A stretch of DNA of 64,000 bases from Sphingomonas sanxanigenens DSM 19645 = NX02 (GCF_000512205.2 NZ_CP006644.1:1178001-1242000), one strand, 5' to 3'; shown: positions 39,989-49,309, counted from the first letter of the stretch. The notes: generated from the sequence alone by a model not told the origin. Numbers and translations: made by a program.

Positions 39989-40026
39989 ATCTGGTTCGTC
40001 TGCCAAAACTGATGGCGAGGGCGTAG
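39989..40026 (+). pseudogene. IS5-family transposase, 3' end
   Basis: Continues the split IS5 transposase after the IS3-a insertion. The rejoined sequence reads Tyr-Asn-Leu then VRLPKLMARA and a TAG at 40024-40026, the normal end of this transposase family. The target duplication ATCT lies at 39989-39992. Confidence 0.85.
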
Positions 40027-40129
40027 CTATGCAAGGAATCCGCCACACGGCGGGTTCTGGCAGCCAACGACTGCCACCTGATGCCGACTTCCCCAAACCG
40101 TTCCCCGATAAACCCCTCGATCCCGGCGA

Positions 40130-40420
40130 TCACCGGGCCTCAAGAAGGGTTTTTCCGCGCCCTGTTAAAAACTCCAGCTCGAGAGCCTGCTTGCCAACCA
40201 GACGCTCCAGTGTCGCAATTCGCGCCTCGTACTGCTGGACCAAGTCGGCAGCGCGGGCGTCGTCGTCAAAGGCTCCGGCTTCGTACTTCTCGATCCAGAT
40301 GCGGATCAGCTGGCGGGAAATGTCATGGCGCTTGGCCAGGCCGTGGAGCGTCTCGCCGGCGAGATACTCTTCGACGACCTGGCGCTTGAACTCCACATTA
40401 TGGGATCGATGTCTTGGCAT
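40130..40420 (-). pseudogene. IS3-family OrfA of element b, interrupted by the IS5-family element
   Basis: A 96-residue frame starting at ATG 40420 (HNVEFKRQVVEEYLAGETLH) with an IS3-type helix-turn-helix and coiled coil. After EFLT it runs into the IS5 end (the sequence at 40150-40166 is the IS5 terminal repeat), so the native C-terminus is lost. A continuation on the far side of the IS5 (below 34976) has an IS3-like composition but is not convincing. Confidence 0.75.
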
Positions 40421-40495
40421 AGGCTCTTCTCCAAAAGCCCTGTCTCATGGTCAATCTTTTCAGTGCTGCCTGTCCGACCCAAGGGGCCCACTCCA
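40167..40495 (-). mobile_element. IS3-family element b, right-hand piece
   Basis: The right terminal sequence (…GGCCCACTCCA, ending at 40495) has the IS3-type TGGAGTGGGCCCC start when read on the minus strand. It encloses the OrfA fragment. Its OrfB and left end are not found in the window. Confidence 0.7.
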
Positions 40496-40506
40496 ACTCA
40501 GCCTCT

Positions 40507-41557
40507 AGATGTTTGATCCCAGGCTTTGATGGTGCATTATTCACCGGCAGCTGGAAGGAAGCGCTATGGGCCAGGTACTCCACGGGAGCGCCACAACGAC
40601 TGAGGCAGTCCGTCGAGCGATACAGCGTAGTCAAGCGAGCCTGAGGGCGCTGGCGAAGCGGCACGGCATCAACCAGAAGACGGTCGTCAAGTGGAAGAAG
40701 CGAACCTCCACAGCCGATCTGCCGACCGGACCGAAGGTCGCCAGATCGTCCGTGCTGTCGGTCGAGGACGAGGCGGTGATTGTCGCCTTCCGCCGACATA
40801 CGCTACTACCGCTGGACGACTGCCTGTATGCCTTGCAGGCCACCATCCCGCACCTGACGCGCTCGTCGCTGCACCGATGCCTCCAGCGCCACGGCATCTC
40901 GCGGCTTCCCACGATCGAGGGCGATGCGCCCAATAAGCGCAAGTTCAAGAGCTACCCGATCGGCTATTTCCATATCGACATCGCCGAAGTTCGTACCGAG
41001 GAAGGCAGGCTCTACCTGCTCGTCGCGATCGACCGGACCTCGAAGTTTGTTTTCGTTGAACTGCATGAAAAGGCCACCACGAGGGTCGCAGCCGACTTCC
41101 TTCGGCACCTCATCGCCGCTGTCCCGTACAAAGTGCACACCGTGCTCACCGACAACGGCATCCACTTCACTGATCCGAAGTATCCGGGCTCCGCAGTCGA
41201 AGAGGTCAAGCTCGCGATCACGGCTGGCGAACGGTTCCGCTGCCACTCCTTCGCGCTCGCCTGCGCGCAGAACGACATCGATCATCGGCTCACTAAGCCG
41301 CGTCATCCTTGGACCAACGGGCAGGTCGAACGGATGAACCGCACCATCAAGGAAGCCACCGTCAAACGCTACCACTACGACAATCATGACCAGCTCAGGC
41401 AGCATCTTGGCGACTTTGTCGCCGCCTACAACTTCGGCCGCAGGCTCAAGACCCTCAAGGGCCTCACACCCTACGAAGCTATCTGCAAAACGTGGCTCAA
41501 AGAGCCACACCGCTTTACGTCAAATCCGACCCACCAAATCCCGGGACCAAACATCTA
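40507..41557 (+). mobile_element. IS481-family element
   Basis: Inverted ends TAGATGTTTGATCCC (left, near 40506) and GGGACCAAACATCTA (right, ending 41557) bracket one transposase gene. The right end overlaps the stop codon of the formylglycine-generating enzyme gene. Confidence 0.82.
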
Positions 41558-41558
41558 A
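40566..41558 (+). CDS. IS481-family transposase
   Basis: A 330-residue transposase. An N-terminal helix-turn-helix (SLRALAKRHGINQKTVVKWK) is followed by the integrase core with FHIDIAEVRTEEG, VLTDNGIHFTD and NGQVERMNRTIKEAT. The frame is complete and uninterrupted. It lies between an IS3 fragment and the sulfatase island. Confidence 0.93.
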   Translation: MGQVLHGSATTTEAVRRAIQRSQASLRALAKRHGINQKTVVKWKKRTSTADLPTGPKVARSSVLSVEDEAVIVAFRRHTLLPLDDCLYALQATIPHLTRSSLHRCLQRHGISRLPTIEGDAPNKRKFKSYPIGYFHIDIAEVRTEEGRLYLLVAIDRTSKFVFVELHEKATTRVAADFLRHLIAAVPYKVHTVLTDNGIHFTDPKYPGSAVEEVKLAITAGERFRCHSFALACAQNDIDHRLTKPRHPWTNGQVERMNRTIKEATVKRYHYDNHDQLRQHLGDFVAAYNFGRRLKTLKGLTPYEAICKTWLKEPHRFTSNPTHQIPGPNI

Positions 41559-42535
41559 CGCGAACGAGAAATGCAACGAAAGCCGATATGGCTGGTCGAA
41601 CTGTCGATCGCCTGCGCGTGGCGTGCGGCTGGGCGGTAGCGCTGGCAGTAATTGGCGGCGCACAGGTGGGAACCGCCTTTCAGTACCTTGCGCGGGATCG
41701 CGACCTTCGGTGTGACTGGATCGAGACTCTCGCGCTTCGTCGCGCCGCGTGGATTGGCGGGAACGCAGCAACTGCCCTTGCTCTTGCGTTCGACCCGGGG
41801 CTGGCCATACCAGTCGGACGTCCATTCCCAGACATTGCCGATCATGTCGAAGAGGCCGTAGCCGTTGGCAGGATAGCTGCGCACCGGTGAGGTGCGCTCA
41901 TATCCATCCTCCAGCGTGTTGCCGTAGGGGAACGCGCCTTGCCAGTAATTGGCGAGCATAGCTCTGCCCGGCGCCAGTTCGTCGCCCCAGGCATAGTCCG
42001 CGCCGTCCAGTCCGCCGCGCGCCGCAAATTCCCATTCCGCCTCGGTCGGAAGCGACTTGCCAGCCCATCCGGCATAGGCTTCCGCATCCTGATAGGCGAC
42101 ATGGACGACGGGATGATCCTCCAGCCCCTCGATGCTGCTGTCCGGGCCATGGGGGTGCCGCCAGTCCGTTCCGATGCTGAACGACCACCACTGGCTGTAG
42201 TCGCTGAGATCGACCGGACCCCGCGTCCGCTGGAACAGCAGCGATCCGGCAACCGCCAGCGCCGGGTCCATGCCGGGATAGTCCTTCGGGTCGGGAGGAA
42301 TTTCCGCGAAGCTGCGATATCCCGTCGCGTCGGCAAAGGCGGCGAAGTCCCTGTTCGTAACGGGCGTCTCATCGATCCAGAAGCCGTCGACACGCACGGT
42401 GCGCACCGGCGCTTCTTCGGGATAGAAACGGTCCGATCCCATCCGGAACGTCCCGCCTTCGATCCACCGCATTCCGTTCGTCGCGACCAACCCGTTCATC
42501 CTTACATTCGCGCCGGCTTCAGGCAGCGCCGCCAC
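41555..42535 (-). CDS. Formylglycine-generating enzyme (FGE/SUMF1 family)
   Basis: A 326-residue FGE that should oxidise the active-site Cys of the co-encoded sulfatases to C-alpha-formylglycine. The catalytic cysteine pair C292 and C297 is present (GGSHLCAANYCQRYR), as in the copper-dependent aerobic enzyme. The start is a GTG at 42535 preceded by GAGGG and overlaps the sulfatase stop; ATG 42499 is an alternative. Terminal gene of the operon starting at 49089. Its stop codon (41555-41557) coincides with the end of an IS481 element, so the last residues may have been changed. Confidence 0.93.
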   Translation of the reverse strand: MAALPEAGANVRMNGLVATNGMRWIEGGTFRMGSDRFYPEEAPVRTVRVDGFWIDETPVTNRDFAAFADATGYRSFAEIPPDPKDYPGMDPALAVAGSLLFQRTRGPVDLSDYSQWWSFSIGTDWRHPHGPDSSIEGLEDHPVVHVAYQDAEAYAGWAGKSLPTEAEWEFAARGGLDGADYAWGDELAPGRAMLANYWQGAFPYGNTLEDGYERTSPVRSYPANGYGLFDMIGNVWEWTSDWYGQPRVERKSKGSCCVPANPRGATKRESLDPVTPKVAIPRKVLKGGSHLCAANYCQRYRPAARHAQAIDSSTSHIGFRCISRSR

Positions 42536-44414
42536 CTGCCCTCATCGCCTCGAGGTCAAAGATCGGCGTCGACGGCCGATACTGGCCGGTCAGCTTCAGC
42601 CTCAGATATTTGGCCGCATTGGCAAGATAAGGTTTGGGATCGGTTTCCGCCACCGTTGCGGTACCCAACGCAGGCCTAGCCGCATCGCCAATGAAGGTCA
42701 GCGCGTTGATCGCGTGAAGCCGGACCTGCCATGATCGCGATGGCGCGCACAGTTCGATCAGCGCCGGCACCGACGCTCCCGTCTCCCCCAGCCGGGCCAG
42801 CGCCTCGGCGAGCTGGATGCGCACATGAGGTGACGGGTCCGCTTCCAGCCGGGCCAGCATATCGGCCTGGGCCGGACGGGCAGCCTCGCCCCGGATGAGA
42901 AGGCCCATCGCGCCCCAGTAGCGGATGACCTCGACAGGGCTGGCAAGCGCGGCGCGCAGCTGCGGCAGTCCGTCCGGATCGGCTGCGGCAGCGACGCGGG
43001 CAAGCGCCATCACCTCCTTCAGGGGATAGAGCTTCGGGTCACGCGACGGTCCCCATCCTTCACCGTTCATATCCTCCGGCAGAAAGCCGTTGTCGTTGAT
43101 CGCGATCATATGCTCGTCGAGCATCCGCGCGAACCGGGCGAGCGTTGCGGCATGGGCCGGATCACGCGCGAGATCCTCGATCTCATGCGGATCGACGGAC
43201 AGGTCGTACAATTCCTCATAAGGCTTGGTCTGGAAGAATCGATCCTGCACGGCGTTCAGCGTGCCGTCGATATGCGCCTGTTCCCACTCCTGATAGCCGA
43301 CCGCCAGCCACTCGAACGCCTGATGTTGGCCCCATGGCCGGTGCGGCATGTAATTGCGGATGTAGCGCCAGCGGCCGTCGGTGACGGTCCGCTGGAAGTC
43401 GATCCGTTCGTCCATGCGGTTGCGCATGCCGAAGGCGACAGCCTGCGGCCGCGCCTTCGGGCCGAGGAACGGCGTGCCACGCATCTGCGGCGGCTGTGCG
43501 ACGCCACCCAGTGACAGGACGGTGGGCGCAAGGTCGATGAAGCTCACCGGCGTCCCGATCTCGCTGCCGGGCGCGGCCGGCATCAGGTGCCGCCATTTGG
43601 GCGGGACATACACCACCATCTCGCACCGCAGGCCTTCCTCGTAGCAGTAGCGCTTCGAGCGACCCAGCACGCCGCCATTGTCGGAATAATGGAAGACGAT
43701 CGTGTCCTCGGCCAGGCCGTCGGCCGCCAGTTCTGCCAGCCGCTCGGCCAGTTGGCCGTCCATCTTTTCCATGAGATTGTAGTAGCTGGCGAAATCCTGC
43801 CGGATACCGGGCGTATCGGGCAGGAAGGGGGGCAGGCTCACCATATCAGGCGTCACCCGGCCTGCGGTCGGCTTGAACAGGCGCGATTCATGTGTCGTCT
43901 CGTAATTGAAGACCGCCATGAAGGGTTGCGTCTTGTCCGTGCGGGACCGCCAGTGCGCCGCCTTGCCCTGACCGTCCCAGATCGCGTTGGGATCGAGGCC
44001 GCAATTATAGTCGGTCTTGGCGTTGTTAGTGCAGAAATAGCCCGCTTCGCGCATCAGTTCGGGATAGGTCCGGAAGTCCTTGGGCAATGCGGCGACTGCG
44101 CGCATCTGGTTCGCAGGCGCGCAGCTTTCAGGATAGACGCCGGTCAGGATGCCGAAGCGCGACGGTGCGCAGACCGGCGCGTTGGAATAGACGTGGCGGA
44201 ACAGCAAGCCCTTTTTCGCAAGCCCGTCGATCGTGGGCGTATGCGCGAGTTTGTCGCCATAGGCGCCGACATAGGGATTATTGTCTTCGCTGACGATCCA
44301 CAGGATGTTTGGGCGGTCGCCCTTCGCCGCCTTTGCCAGTGCGCCCGATCCGGCTGCAGTGGCAAGACCGGCTGCCGTTCCCAGCACCGCGCGTCGGGAC
44401 ATGTCCTGGGTCAT
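42519..44414 (-). CDS. Secreted type I sulfatase with C-terminal HEAT-like region
   Basis: A 631-residue arylsulfatase-superfamily enzyme. The N-terminus MSRRAVLGTAAGLATAAGSG is a Tat-type signal. The formylglycine motif CAPSR starts at C82. Metal ligands are suggested in the ILWIVSEDNN segment. The last 130 residues (PDGLPQLRAALASPVEVIRY and further) look like HEAT repeats, an unusual addition. The gene overlaps the next sulfatase start (ATGA, 44411-44414) and is followed by FGE. The sulfatase resembles heparan/N-sulfatase-like members, but the substrate is unknown. Confidence 0.9.
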   Translation of the reverse strand: MTQDMSRRAVLGTAAGLATAAGSGALAKAAKGDRPNILWIVSEDNNPYVGAYGDKLAHTPTIDGLAKKGLLFRHVYSNAPVCAPSRFGILTGVYPESCAPANQMRAVAALPKDFRTYPELMREAGYFCTNNAKTDYNCGLDPNAIWDGQGKAAHWRSRTDKTQPFMAVFNYETTHESRLFKPTAGRVTPDMVSLPPFLPDTPGIRQDFASYYNLMEKMDGQLAERLAELAADGLAEDTIVFHYSDNGGVLGRSKRYCYEEGLRCEMVVYVPPKWRHLMPAAPGSEIGTPVSFIDLAPTVLSLGGVAQPPQMRGTPFLGPKARPQAVAFGMRNRMDERIDFQRTVTDGRWRYIRNYMPHRPWGQHQAFEWLAVGYQEWEQAHIDGTLNAVQDRFFQTKPYEELYDLSVDPHEIEDLARDPAHAATLARFARMLDEHMIAINDNGFLPEDMNGEGWGPSRDPKLYPLKEVMALARVAAAADPDGLPQLRAALASPVEVIRYWGAMGLLIRGEAARPAQADMLARLEADPSPHVRIQLAEALARLGETGASVPALIELCAPSRSWQVRLHAINALTFIGDAARPALGTATVAETDPKPYLANAAKYLRLKLTGQYRPSTPIFDLEAMRAGGGAA

Positions 44415-46141
44415 CGCTTGCCGGCTCCTTCAACCTGCCGGCTAAGCTCTTCCTTCAGCGGGGGCGTGTAGACCAGCGGCTTGCCCGCGGCCTTTGCCTT
44501 CAGCTTGGCGGGGCTGTCGGGCAGGATTGGGTCCAGCCGGTCGATCGGATTGGGCTTCACATACCAGTCCGCCGGGAAGTCGGCGGCGTGCTGGCCGTCG
44601 ACGTCGCGGCGCACCGCACCGATCGACAGGCGCGCGCCATAGGGAATGACATGTCGGCCGTTGCGGTCGGCCAGCTGCTGGAAGAGCGCCACGCGCAACT
44701 CCTGCTTCTTTGCCGCCCAAGCCGGATCGTCGACGAGATTGTGGATCTCGTCCGGATCCATGTTGAGATCGTACAGCTCGTCCGTGTCCCAGACGCCATA
44801 ATACTGGATATATTTGATACCGTCACGTTCGATAGCGAAGGTTCCCGGCGTCATCGGGAAATTATACTCCCAATAATATTCGTAGATGAAGTCGCCCGGC
44901 TTCCAGTCATTGGCCGCCTTCTTGCCTTCCCAAAGTTCCCAGGCACTTTTGCCCTCGAACTGCTTCGGCTGCGCTGCGCCCGCGACATCGAGGAAGGTCG
45001 GCGCGAAATCGAGGTTGCGGATGCGGCCTTCATTGACTGTGCCGGCGGGGATCGTGCCCGGCTCCCACACGACCAGCGGCACGCGCACGGACGCCTGATA
45101 GGCGTTGCGCTTGTCAATCAGGCCATGTTCGCCGATCATATAGCCATTGTCGGACGTGAAAACGACCAGAGTGTCCTGCTCGAGCTTGTTCTTGCGCAGA
45201 TAGTCCATGATGCGGCCGAGGCTGTCGTCGATCGCCGAGAGCGTGCCGTAATAATATTTCAAATATTCGGTCATCGGCACATCGGCATTGTAGAAGAAGT
45301 CGATGCCGTGCCAGCTGTTGCGCTGGTTGCGCACCCAGACCGGTTTGCCTTCGTTGTTCTCTGGCGTGTCCGCCGCGCTGTCCGGCAAGCTGAACCTGGC
45401 CTTGTCATATTGATGCGCATGACGCGGGGGCGGCAGCGGATCGGAATGAACGCCCTTGTGACTCAGATACAGGAAGAAGGGCTTGCTGGGATCGCGTTCC
45501 TTCGTCAGCCAATTCATCGCATAGTCGGTCAGTTCGTCAGTGATATAGCCCTGTTGCGGCACAGCCTTGCCGTCGACATTGAAGTTCGGGGAAGAATGTG
45601 CGCCTTCCGTCTTCGCCGGCCAATAATTTCCCTGGCCCTTGAAGCTCACCCATTTGTCGAAGCCGGGGCGCGGACCGTCGGTTTCGCTGCCCATGTGCCA
45701 CTTGCCGAAGAAGGCCGTATTGTATCCCGCCTGCTGCAGATAGCTCGGGAAATAGGTGAGGCCTGTTTCGCTGCTGTCATTATTATCGACGATGCCATGA
45801 TTGCGTGCGGTCTGGCCGGTAAGGATGGTCGCGCGGCTGGGGCTGCACAGCGATGAGGTGACGACAGCGTTCGGGAAATAGCTGCCTTCCTTGGCCATGC
45901 GGTCGATGTTGGGCGTCTTGAGCACGCCGGGCTGGAGGAAGCCCATGCCATCGTAGCGCAGGTCGTCGACCAGCACGAAGATGATGTTGCGCGGTCGCTG
46001 CTGCTGCTCGGCCGGCGCGGCTTCGTCCGCGTTCGGGGCGGCTGAGACGGGGACGGGGGCCGCAATGGCGCAGGCGACGATGCATGCGGCGCCGGTCAGG
46101 GCGCGGCGCAGCGTGGATGCCCATTTCTTCTTTTTCGACAT
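44411..46141 (-). CDS. Secreted type I sulfatase
   Basis: A 576-residue exported sulfatase. The signal peptide is RRALTGAACIVACAIAAPVP, and the formylglycine motif CSPSR starts at C99. Metal-binding DD (59-60) precedes it, and GKWHMGS carries the usual catalytic Lys and His. It ends by overlapping the downstream sulfatase. It lies 95 nt after the preceding lipoprotein-type sulfatase, in the operon MFS, three sulfatases and FGE. Substrate unknown. Confidence 0.92.
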   Translation of the reverse strand: MSKKKKWASTLRRALTGAACIVACAIAAPVPVSAAPNADEAAPAEQQQRPRNIIFVLVDDLRYDGMGFLQPGVLKTPNIDRMAKEGSYFPNAVVTSSLCSPSRATILTGQTARNHGIVDNNDSSETGLTYFPSYLQQAGYNTAFFGKWHMGSETDGPRPGFDKWVSFKGQGNYWPAKTEGAHSSPNFNVDGKAVPQQGYITDELTDYAMNWLTKERDPSKPFFLYLSHKGVHSDPLPPPRHAHQYDKARFSLPDSAADTPENNEGKPVWVRNQRNSWHGIDFFYNADVPMTEYLKYYYGTLSAIDDSLGRIMDYLRKNKLEQDTLVVFTSDNGYMIGEHGLIDKRNAYQASVRVPLVVWEPGTIPAGTVNEGRIRNLDFAPTFLDVAGAAQPKQFEGKSAWELWEGKKAANDWKPGDFIYEYYWEYNFPMTPGTFAIERDGIKYIQYYGVWDTDELYDLNMDPDEIHNLVDDPAWAAKKQELRVALFQQLADRNGRHVIPYGARLSIGAVRRDVDGQHAADFPADWYVKPNPIDRLDPILPDSPAKLKAKAAGKPLVYTPPLKEELSRQVEGAGKR

Positions 46142-46236
46142 CGTGCGGTCCTCTCAAGCTCTTGTCATCGTGCGCAGCCTGTTCGCTGCCGGATGGGGAT
46201 GGGGGGCCATTCCCCTGGGTGGCGCGAGCGCGTTCA

Positions 46237-47724
46237 TCAGTAGACCATCTCCGTCTCGTGCCCGTTCACCGTCACCTTGCGGGTGTTGTGCAGCTTCCAA
46301 AGGGGCGCTGGCAGGGACGTGCGGAACTGGTCGATTGCTTTGCCCAGATGCCTGACGCTTGCCGGATCATGCGCCGAAAGATCCCGGTCTTCGGCGATGT
46401 CGGCCTTCAGGTCATAAAGGTACGACATGTTCCAGTCGCGCGAGAGCCACAGCTTCCTATCGCCCTGCCGGGCGGCATAGACCGGCTCCTGCCCCCAGAC
46501 CAGCAGGCGGTCGGGTTGCGGCCGCCGAGCGGTCGTCACCAGATCGTGCCCTTCCAGCTCTTTCGGCAACGCATGGGCCGGATCGGCGGCGCGCATCACC
46601 GTGGCGGCGATATCGACCGACGACACGGGGCTGGCGCTGACGCCGCGCGTCTCCATGCCGGCCGGCCAGGATAGGATGAAGGGAACGCGCGTCCCGCCCT
46701 CCAGATAGGTGAACTTGCCGGCACCCCACGGATGGGCGGGGTTGCAGAAGCCGAACCGGTGCGGGCAGCCATTGTCGGACAGGAACACGACCATGGTGTT
46801 GTCGCGCAGTCCGCGCTGCTCCAGCGTGTCGAGTATCTGCCCCACCCCGTCGTCCATCGCCGCGATCATCGCGACATAGGTCCGGCGCACAGGGTCCTCG
46901 ATATGGGCGAAGCGGTCGTAATAGGCCTGCGGCACCTGAAGCGGCCAGTGCGGCGCGTTGTAGGCGACATAGGCAAAGAAGGGCCTGTCCCTGTTGGCCG
47001 CCCCCCGCGTGATGAAATCAATGGCGCGATCGGTAATCTGATTGGTCAGATAGCGACTGAAGTCATCGGCCCCGCGCGCATCCGGTCCTTCGACGATTGC
47101 GTGATTCCCGGTGCGCGGGCCGATGACATATTTGTCTTCCTCCGTAGGCGTCGTCACGATTCCGGGGGTGGCCGGATCGACATAGTTGGTCTCGCCGGCG
47201 AGAAAGCCGAAAAATTCGTCGAAGCCGCGCCGCGTGGGGTAAAATTGCGGATCGGAACCCAGATGCCATTTCCCGAACGCAGCCGTGCGATAACCGAGCG
47301 GACGAAGCCGATCGGCCAGCGTCTGCTGATCCACGGGTAGCCCGGCGCCGCGGTCGCCCTCGTCATTGATATTGTAAGTGAAACCGAAGCGCTGCGGCAT
47401 CCGGCCGGTCAGCAGCGCAGCGCGGCTGACGGCACAGACCGAAGCCGCGACATAGCCGTCCGAAAACGCCACGCCGCTCTTTGCGATGCGGTCGATGTTC
47501 GAAGTCGGTACATCGCTGCGACCGTAGGTCGACACATCCGCCCAGTCGAGATCGTCCACCAGTATGATGACGATGTTGGGTCGGCCCTTCGATATGGGCA
47601 CAACTGCGCGCACGGCTGCACGCGAAGAGGTCGCGTGCGTATCGGCGCAGCCCGTAAGGCCGATCGACAGGGCGCTGGTGGCGAGGGCGACGGTGGAGAG
47701 GAAGCGGCGGGCGCGCAGGAACAT
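46237..47724 (-). CDS. Lipoprotein sulfatase with variant formylglycine motif
   Basis: A 495-residue type I sulfatase. A lipobox LTGC (C26) suggests lipid anchoring, so it may be exposed at an outer membrane. Sulfatase landmarks are VDDLDWADV (Asp pair at 57-58), KWHLGS and SDNGCP. The maturation motif reads C97-A-V-S-R, with Val where the consensus has Pro (Ala is sometimes allowed). It should be checked whether FGE can modify it. It follows the MFS gene by 27 nt. Confidence 0.88.
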   Translation of the reverse strand: MFLRARRFLSTVALATSALSIGLTGCADTHATSSRAAVRAVVPISKGRPNIVIILVDDLDWADVSTYGRSDVPTSNIDRIAKSGVAFSDGYVAASVCAVSRAALLTGRMPQRFGFTYNINDEGDRGAGLPVDQQTLADRLRPLGYRTAAFGKWHLGSDPQFYPTRRGFDEFFGFLAGETNYVDPATPGIVTTPTEEDKYVIGPRTGNHAIVEGPDARGADDFSRYLTNQITDRAIDFITRGAANRDRPFFAYVAYNAPHWPLQVPQAYYDRFAHIEDPVRRTYVAMIAAMDDGVGQILDTLEQRGLRDNTMVVFLSDNGCPHRFGFCNPAHPWGAGKFTYLEGGTRVPFILSWPAGMETRGVSASPVSSVDIAATVMRAADPAHALPKELEGHDLVTTARRPQPDRLLVWGQEPVYAARQGDRKLWLSRDWNMSYLYDLKADIAEDRDLSAHDPASVRHLGKAIDQFRTSLPAPLWKLHNTRKVTVNGHETEMVY

Positions 47725-47751
47725 GACGGAGGCCTTCCAGATGGGTGCGGA

Positions 47752-49089
47752 TCAGGCCGCTTTCGGGGCGGCACGCGGCCCCGCAATGGTGCGGCTATAG
47801 CCTTTGAGGCCAAGCAGCAGGGCGGCGACCGATAGCGGCGATGCGATGGCGCACACCAGGGTGATGGCATTGGGAAGCGATTGCGGATCGCCGTACCAGT
47901 AGTCCGTCACCAACGCGATGGCGAACGGGCCGCCAGCCGCGCCGATCAGGTTCACCATCAGCATATAGCCCGCCGAAACCGACGCCCGCATGCGGTTCGG
48001 CGTGATTTCCTGCAAGGCTGCGAGCCCACCGCCGAAGTTGAAGCCGGCGAGGAAGTTCATCGCTCCGATCAGCGAGAAAGAAAGCGCGGCTGTCGGCATC
48101 TGCGGGAAGAGAACCGTGACCGGAATGAGGCTGACGAAGCCAAACAGCGCGGTGTAGAGATTACCATTCGCCATCCCGCGTCGGCGCAGAGCCGCGGCGA
48201 CGAAGCCGCCGATCAGGGTGCCGCTGACGCCGCAGACAGCGGTGATCGATCCGTAGAGACCTCCGATTTCCGCCGTTGTCAGGCCGAATTTCCTTTCCAG
48301 AAAGGCAGGAATCCAGGCACCGGTCGCGTTGCCCACCAGGATCATCAGGGCGAAGCCGAAGCTGATGCCCACATAGGCCTGCCAATGCTGGCCTATGTGG
48401 GCGAAGACCTGCGAAAGCGGCGGACTGGGCTGCTGCCCGCCTTCGCCCATGCGTGCGGGCTCGCGCACGAGGAGCATCAGCATCGAGAGCAGCAGGCCCG
48501 GCAATCCCAGCATGAGGAATACAAGGTGCCAGCCCTTCACCGCACCGATCACCGGCGCGGTCACGATGCTCGAAGGTGGCACGACGCTGGCGAGCAGGCC
48601 GCCGATCAGGAGGGCGGCGGCTCCGCCCACATAGATGCCCATCTGATAGACGCCCATGGCGGCGGGCAGCCGATCCTTGGGGAAATAGTCGGAAAGGATT
48701 GAATAGGCGGCGGGACTGAGGCCACCTTCGCCCGCGCCCACGCCGACGCGCGCGATGAACAGCGTACCGAAACTACGGGCAACCCCGCACAGGGCCGTTG
48801 CGACACTCCAGACAAAGATGGCCGCCGCGACGATGTTGCGGCGATTGGCGCGGTCGGCGAGGCGGGCCACTGGAATGCCGACAAGGACATAGAATATCGT
48901 GAAGCTGAGGCCGTAGAGCAGGCTCATGGCCGTGTCGCTGACCTGAAGATCGTCCTTGATGGGCTGGACCAGAAGGGCGAGCGCCTGGCGATCGACGAAG
49001 GCGAGGGTGTTGGCGGCAGCGAGCATGATGGCCGCGAACCAAGCCTGTCTGGACGATGGCCACGTTTCTCTGACAGCCGATTCGGCCAT
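47752..49089 (-). CDS. MFS transporter (spinster/ACS-like)
   Basis: A 445-residue inner-membrane transporter with twelve predicted helices; MFS signature loops appear as GIPVARLADRANRRNI (helices 2-3) and a weaker central version. It would import the partially processed product that crosses the outer membrane via the TonB receptor, such as a sugar or an aromatic acid. It is first gene of the minus-strand sulfatase operon. The start at 49089 lies 20 nt from the nearest LacI-type motif (49109-49122). Substrate not predictable. Confidence 0.88.
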   Translation of the reverse strand: MAESAVRETWPSSRQAWFAAIMLAAANTLAFVDRQALALLVQPIKDDLQVSDTAMSLLYGLSFTIFYVLVGIPVARLADRANRRNIVAAAIFVWSVATALCGVARSFGTLFIARVGVGAGEGGLSPAAYSILSDYFPKDRLPAAMGVYQMGIYVGGAAALLIGGLLASVVPPSSIVTAPVIGAVKGWHLVFLMLGLPGLLLSMLMLLVREPARMGEGGQQPSPPLSQVFAHIGQHWQAYVGISFGFALMILVGNATGAWIPAFLERKFGLTTAEIGGLYGSITAVCGVSGTLIGGFVAAALRRRGMANGNLYTALFGFVSLIPVTVLFPQMPTAALSFSLIGAMNFLAGFNFGGGLAALQEITPNRMRASVSAGYMLMVNLIGAAGGPFAIALVTDYWYGDPQSLPNAITLVCAIASPLSVAALLLGLKGYSRTIAGPRAAPKAA

Positions 49090-49108
49090 TTCAACCCCTC
49101 TCCTCTAT

Positions 49109-49122
49109 ATTTACCGCTACAA
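49109..49122 (-). promoter_or_regulatory. LacI-type operator A
   Basis: Reads TTGTAGCGGTAAAT on the minus strand. It is 20 nt upstream of the MFS/sulfatase operon start. It shares the GTAGCGGTA core with the other three copies. Confidence 0.7.
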
Positions 49123-49295
49123 TGCGAAAATCGATGCGACTGTCAATATCGATGACGGGCGCCGCCATGGCGCGCGGGGCGTGCCTTTCATCGCAATTGC
49201 GGCAATTTCTGGAAGCCATGTTGCAGGAAGGGCGCTGATCCGCCCGCAGCAACATCCAGCGCGAGAAATCGGATTGACAAAGTGGTGGGAAAGTA

Positions 49296-49309
49296 ATGTA
49301 GCGGTACAT
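49296..49309 (+). promoter_or_regulatory. LacI-type operator B
   Basis: ATGTAGCGGTACAT, perfect 5-bp arms ATGTA/TACAT with GCGG in the centre. It is 75 nt upstream of the TonB-receptor start. Confidence 0.75.

Larger units (their letters stand above)
34976..40166 (+). mobile_element. IS5-family element, host to the nested IS3/IS66 insertion
   Basis: Inverted ends AACAGGCTGCGGAAAAA (34976) and TTTTTCCGCGCCCTGTT (ending 40166) match with two changes. The transposase is split by the IS3-a insertion; removing it rejoins the frame exactly. The target appears to be TA. It lies within the orfA of a second IS3-family element. Confidence 0.85.

Noticed and set aside
40510-41553. Target duplication for the IS481 element
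   Set aside because: Flanking bases TCTA occur on both sides, but they overlap the inverted ends, so a true duplication cannot be separated from the element.
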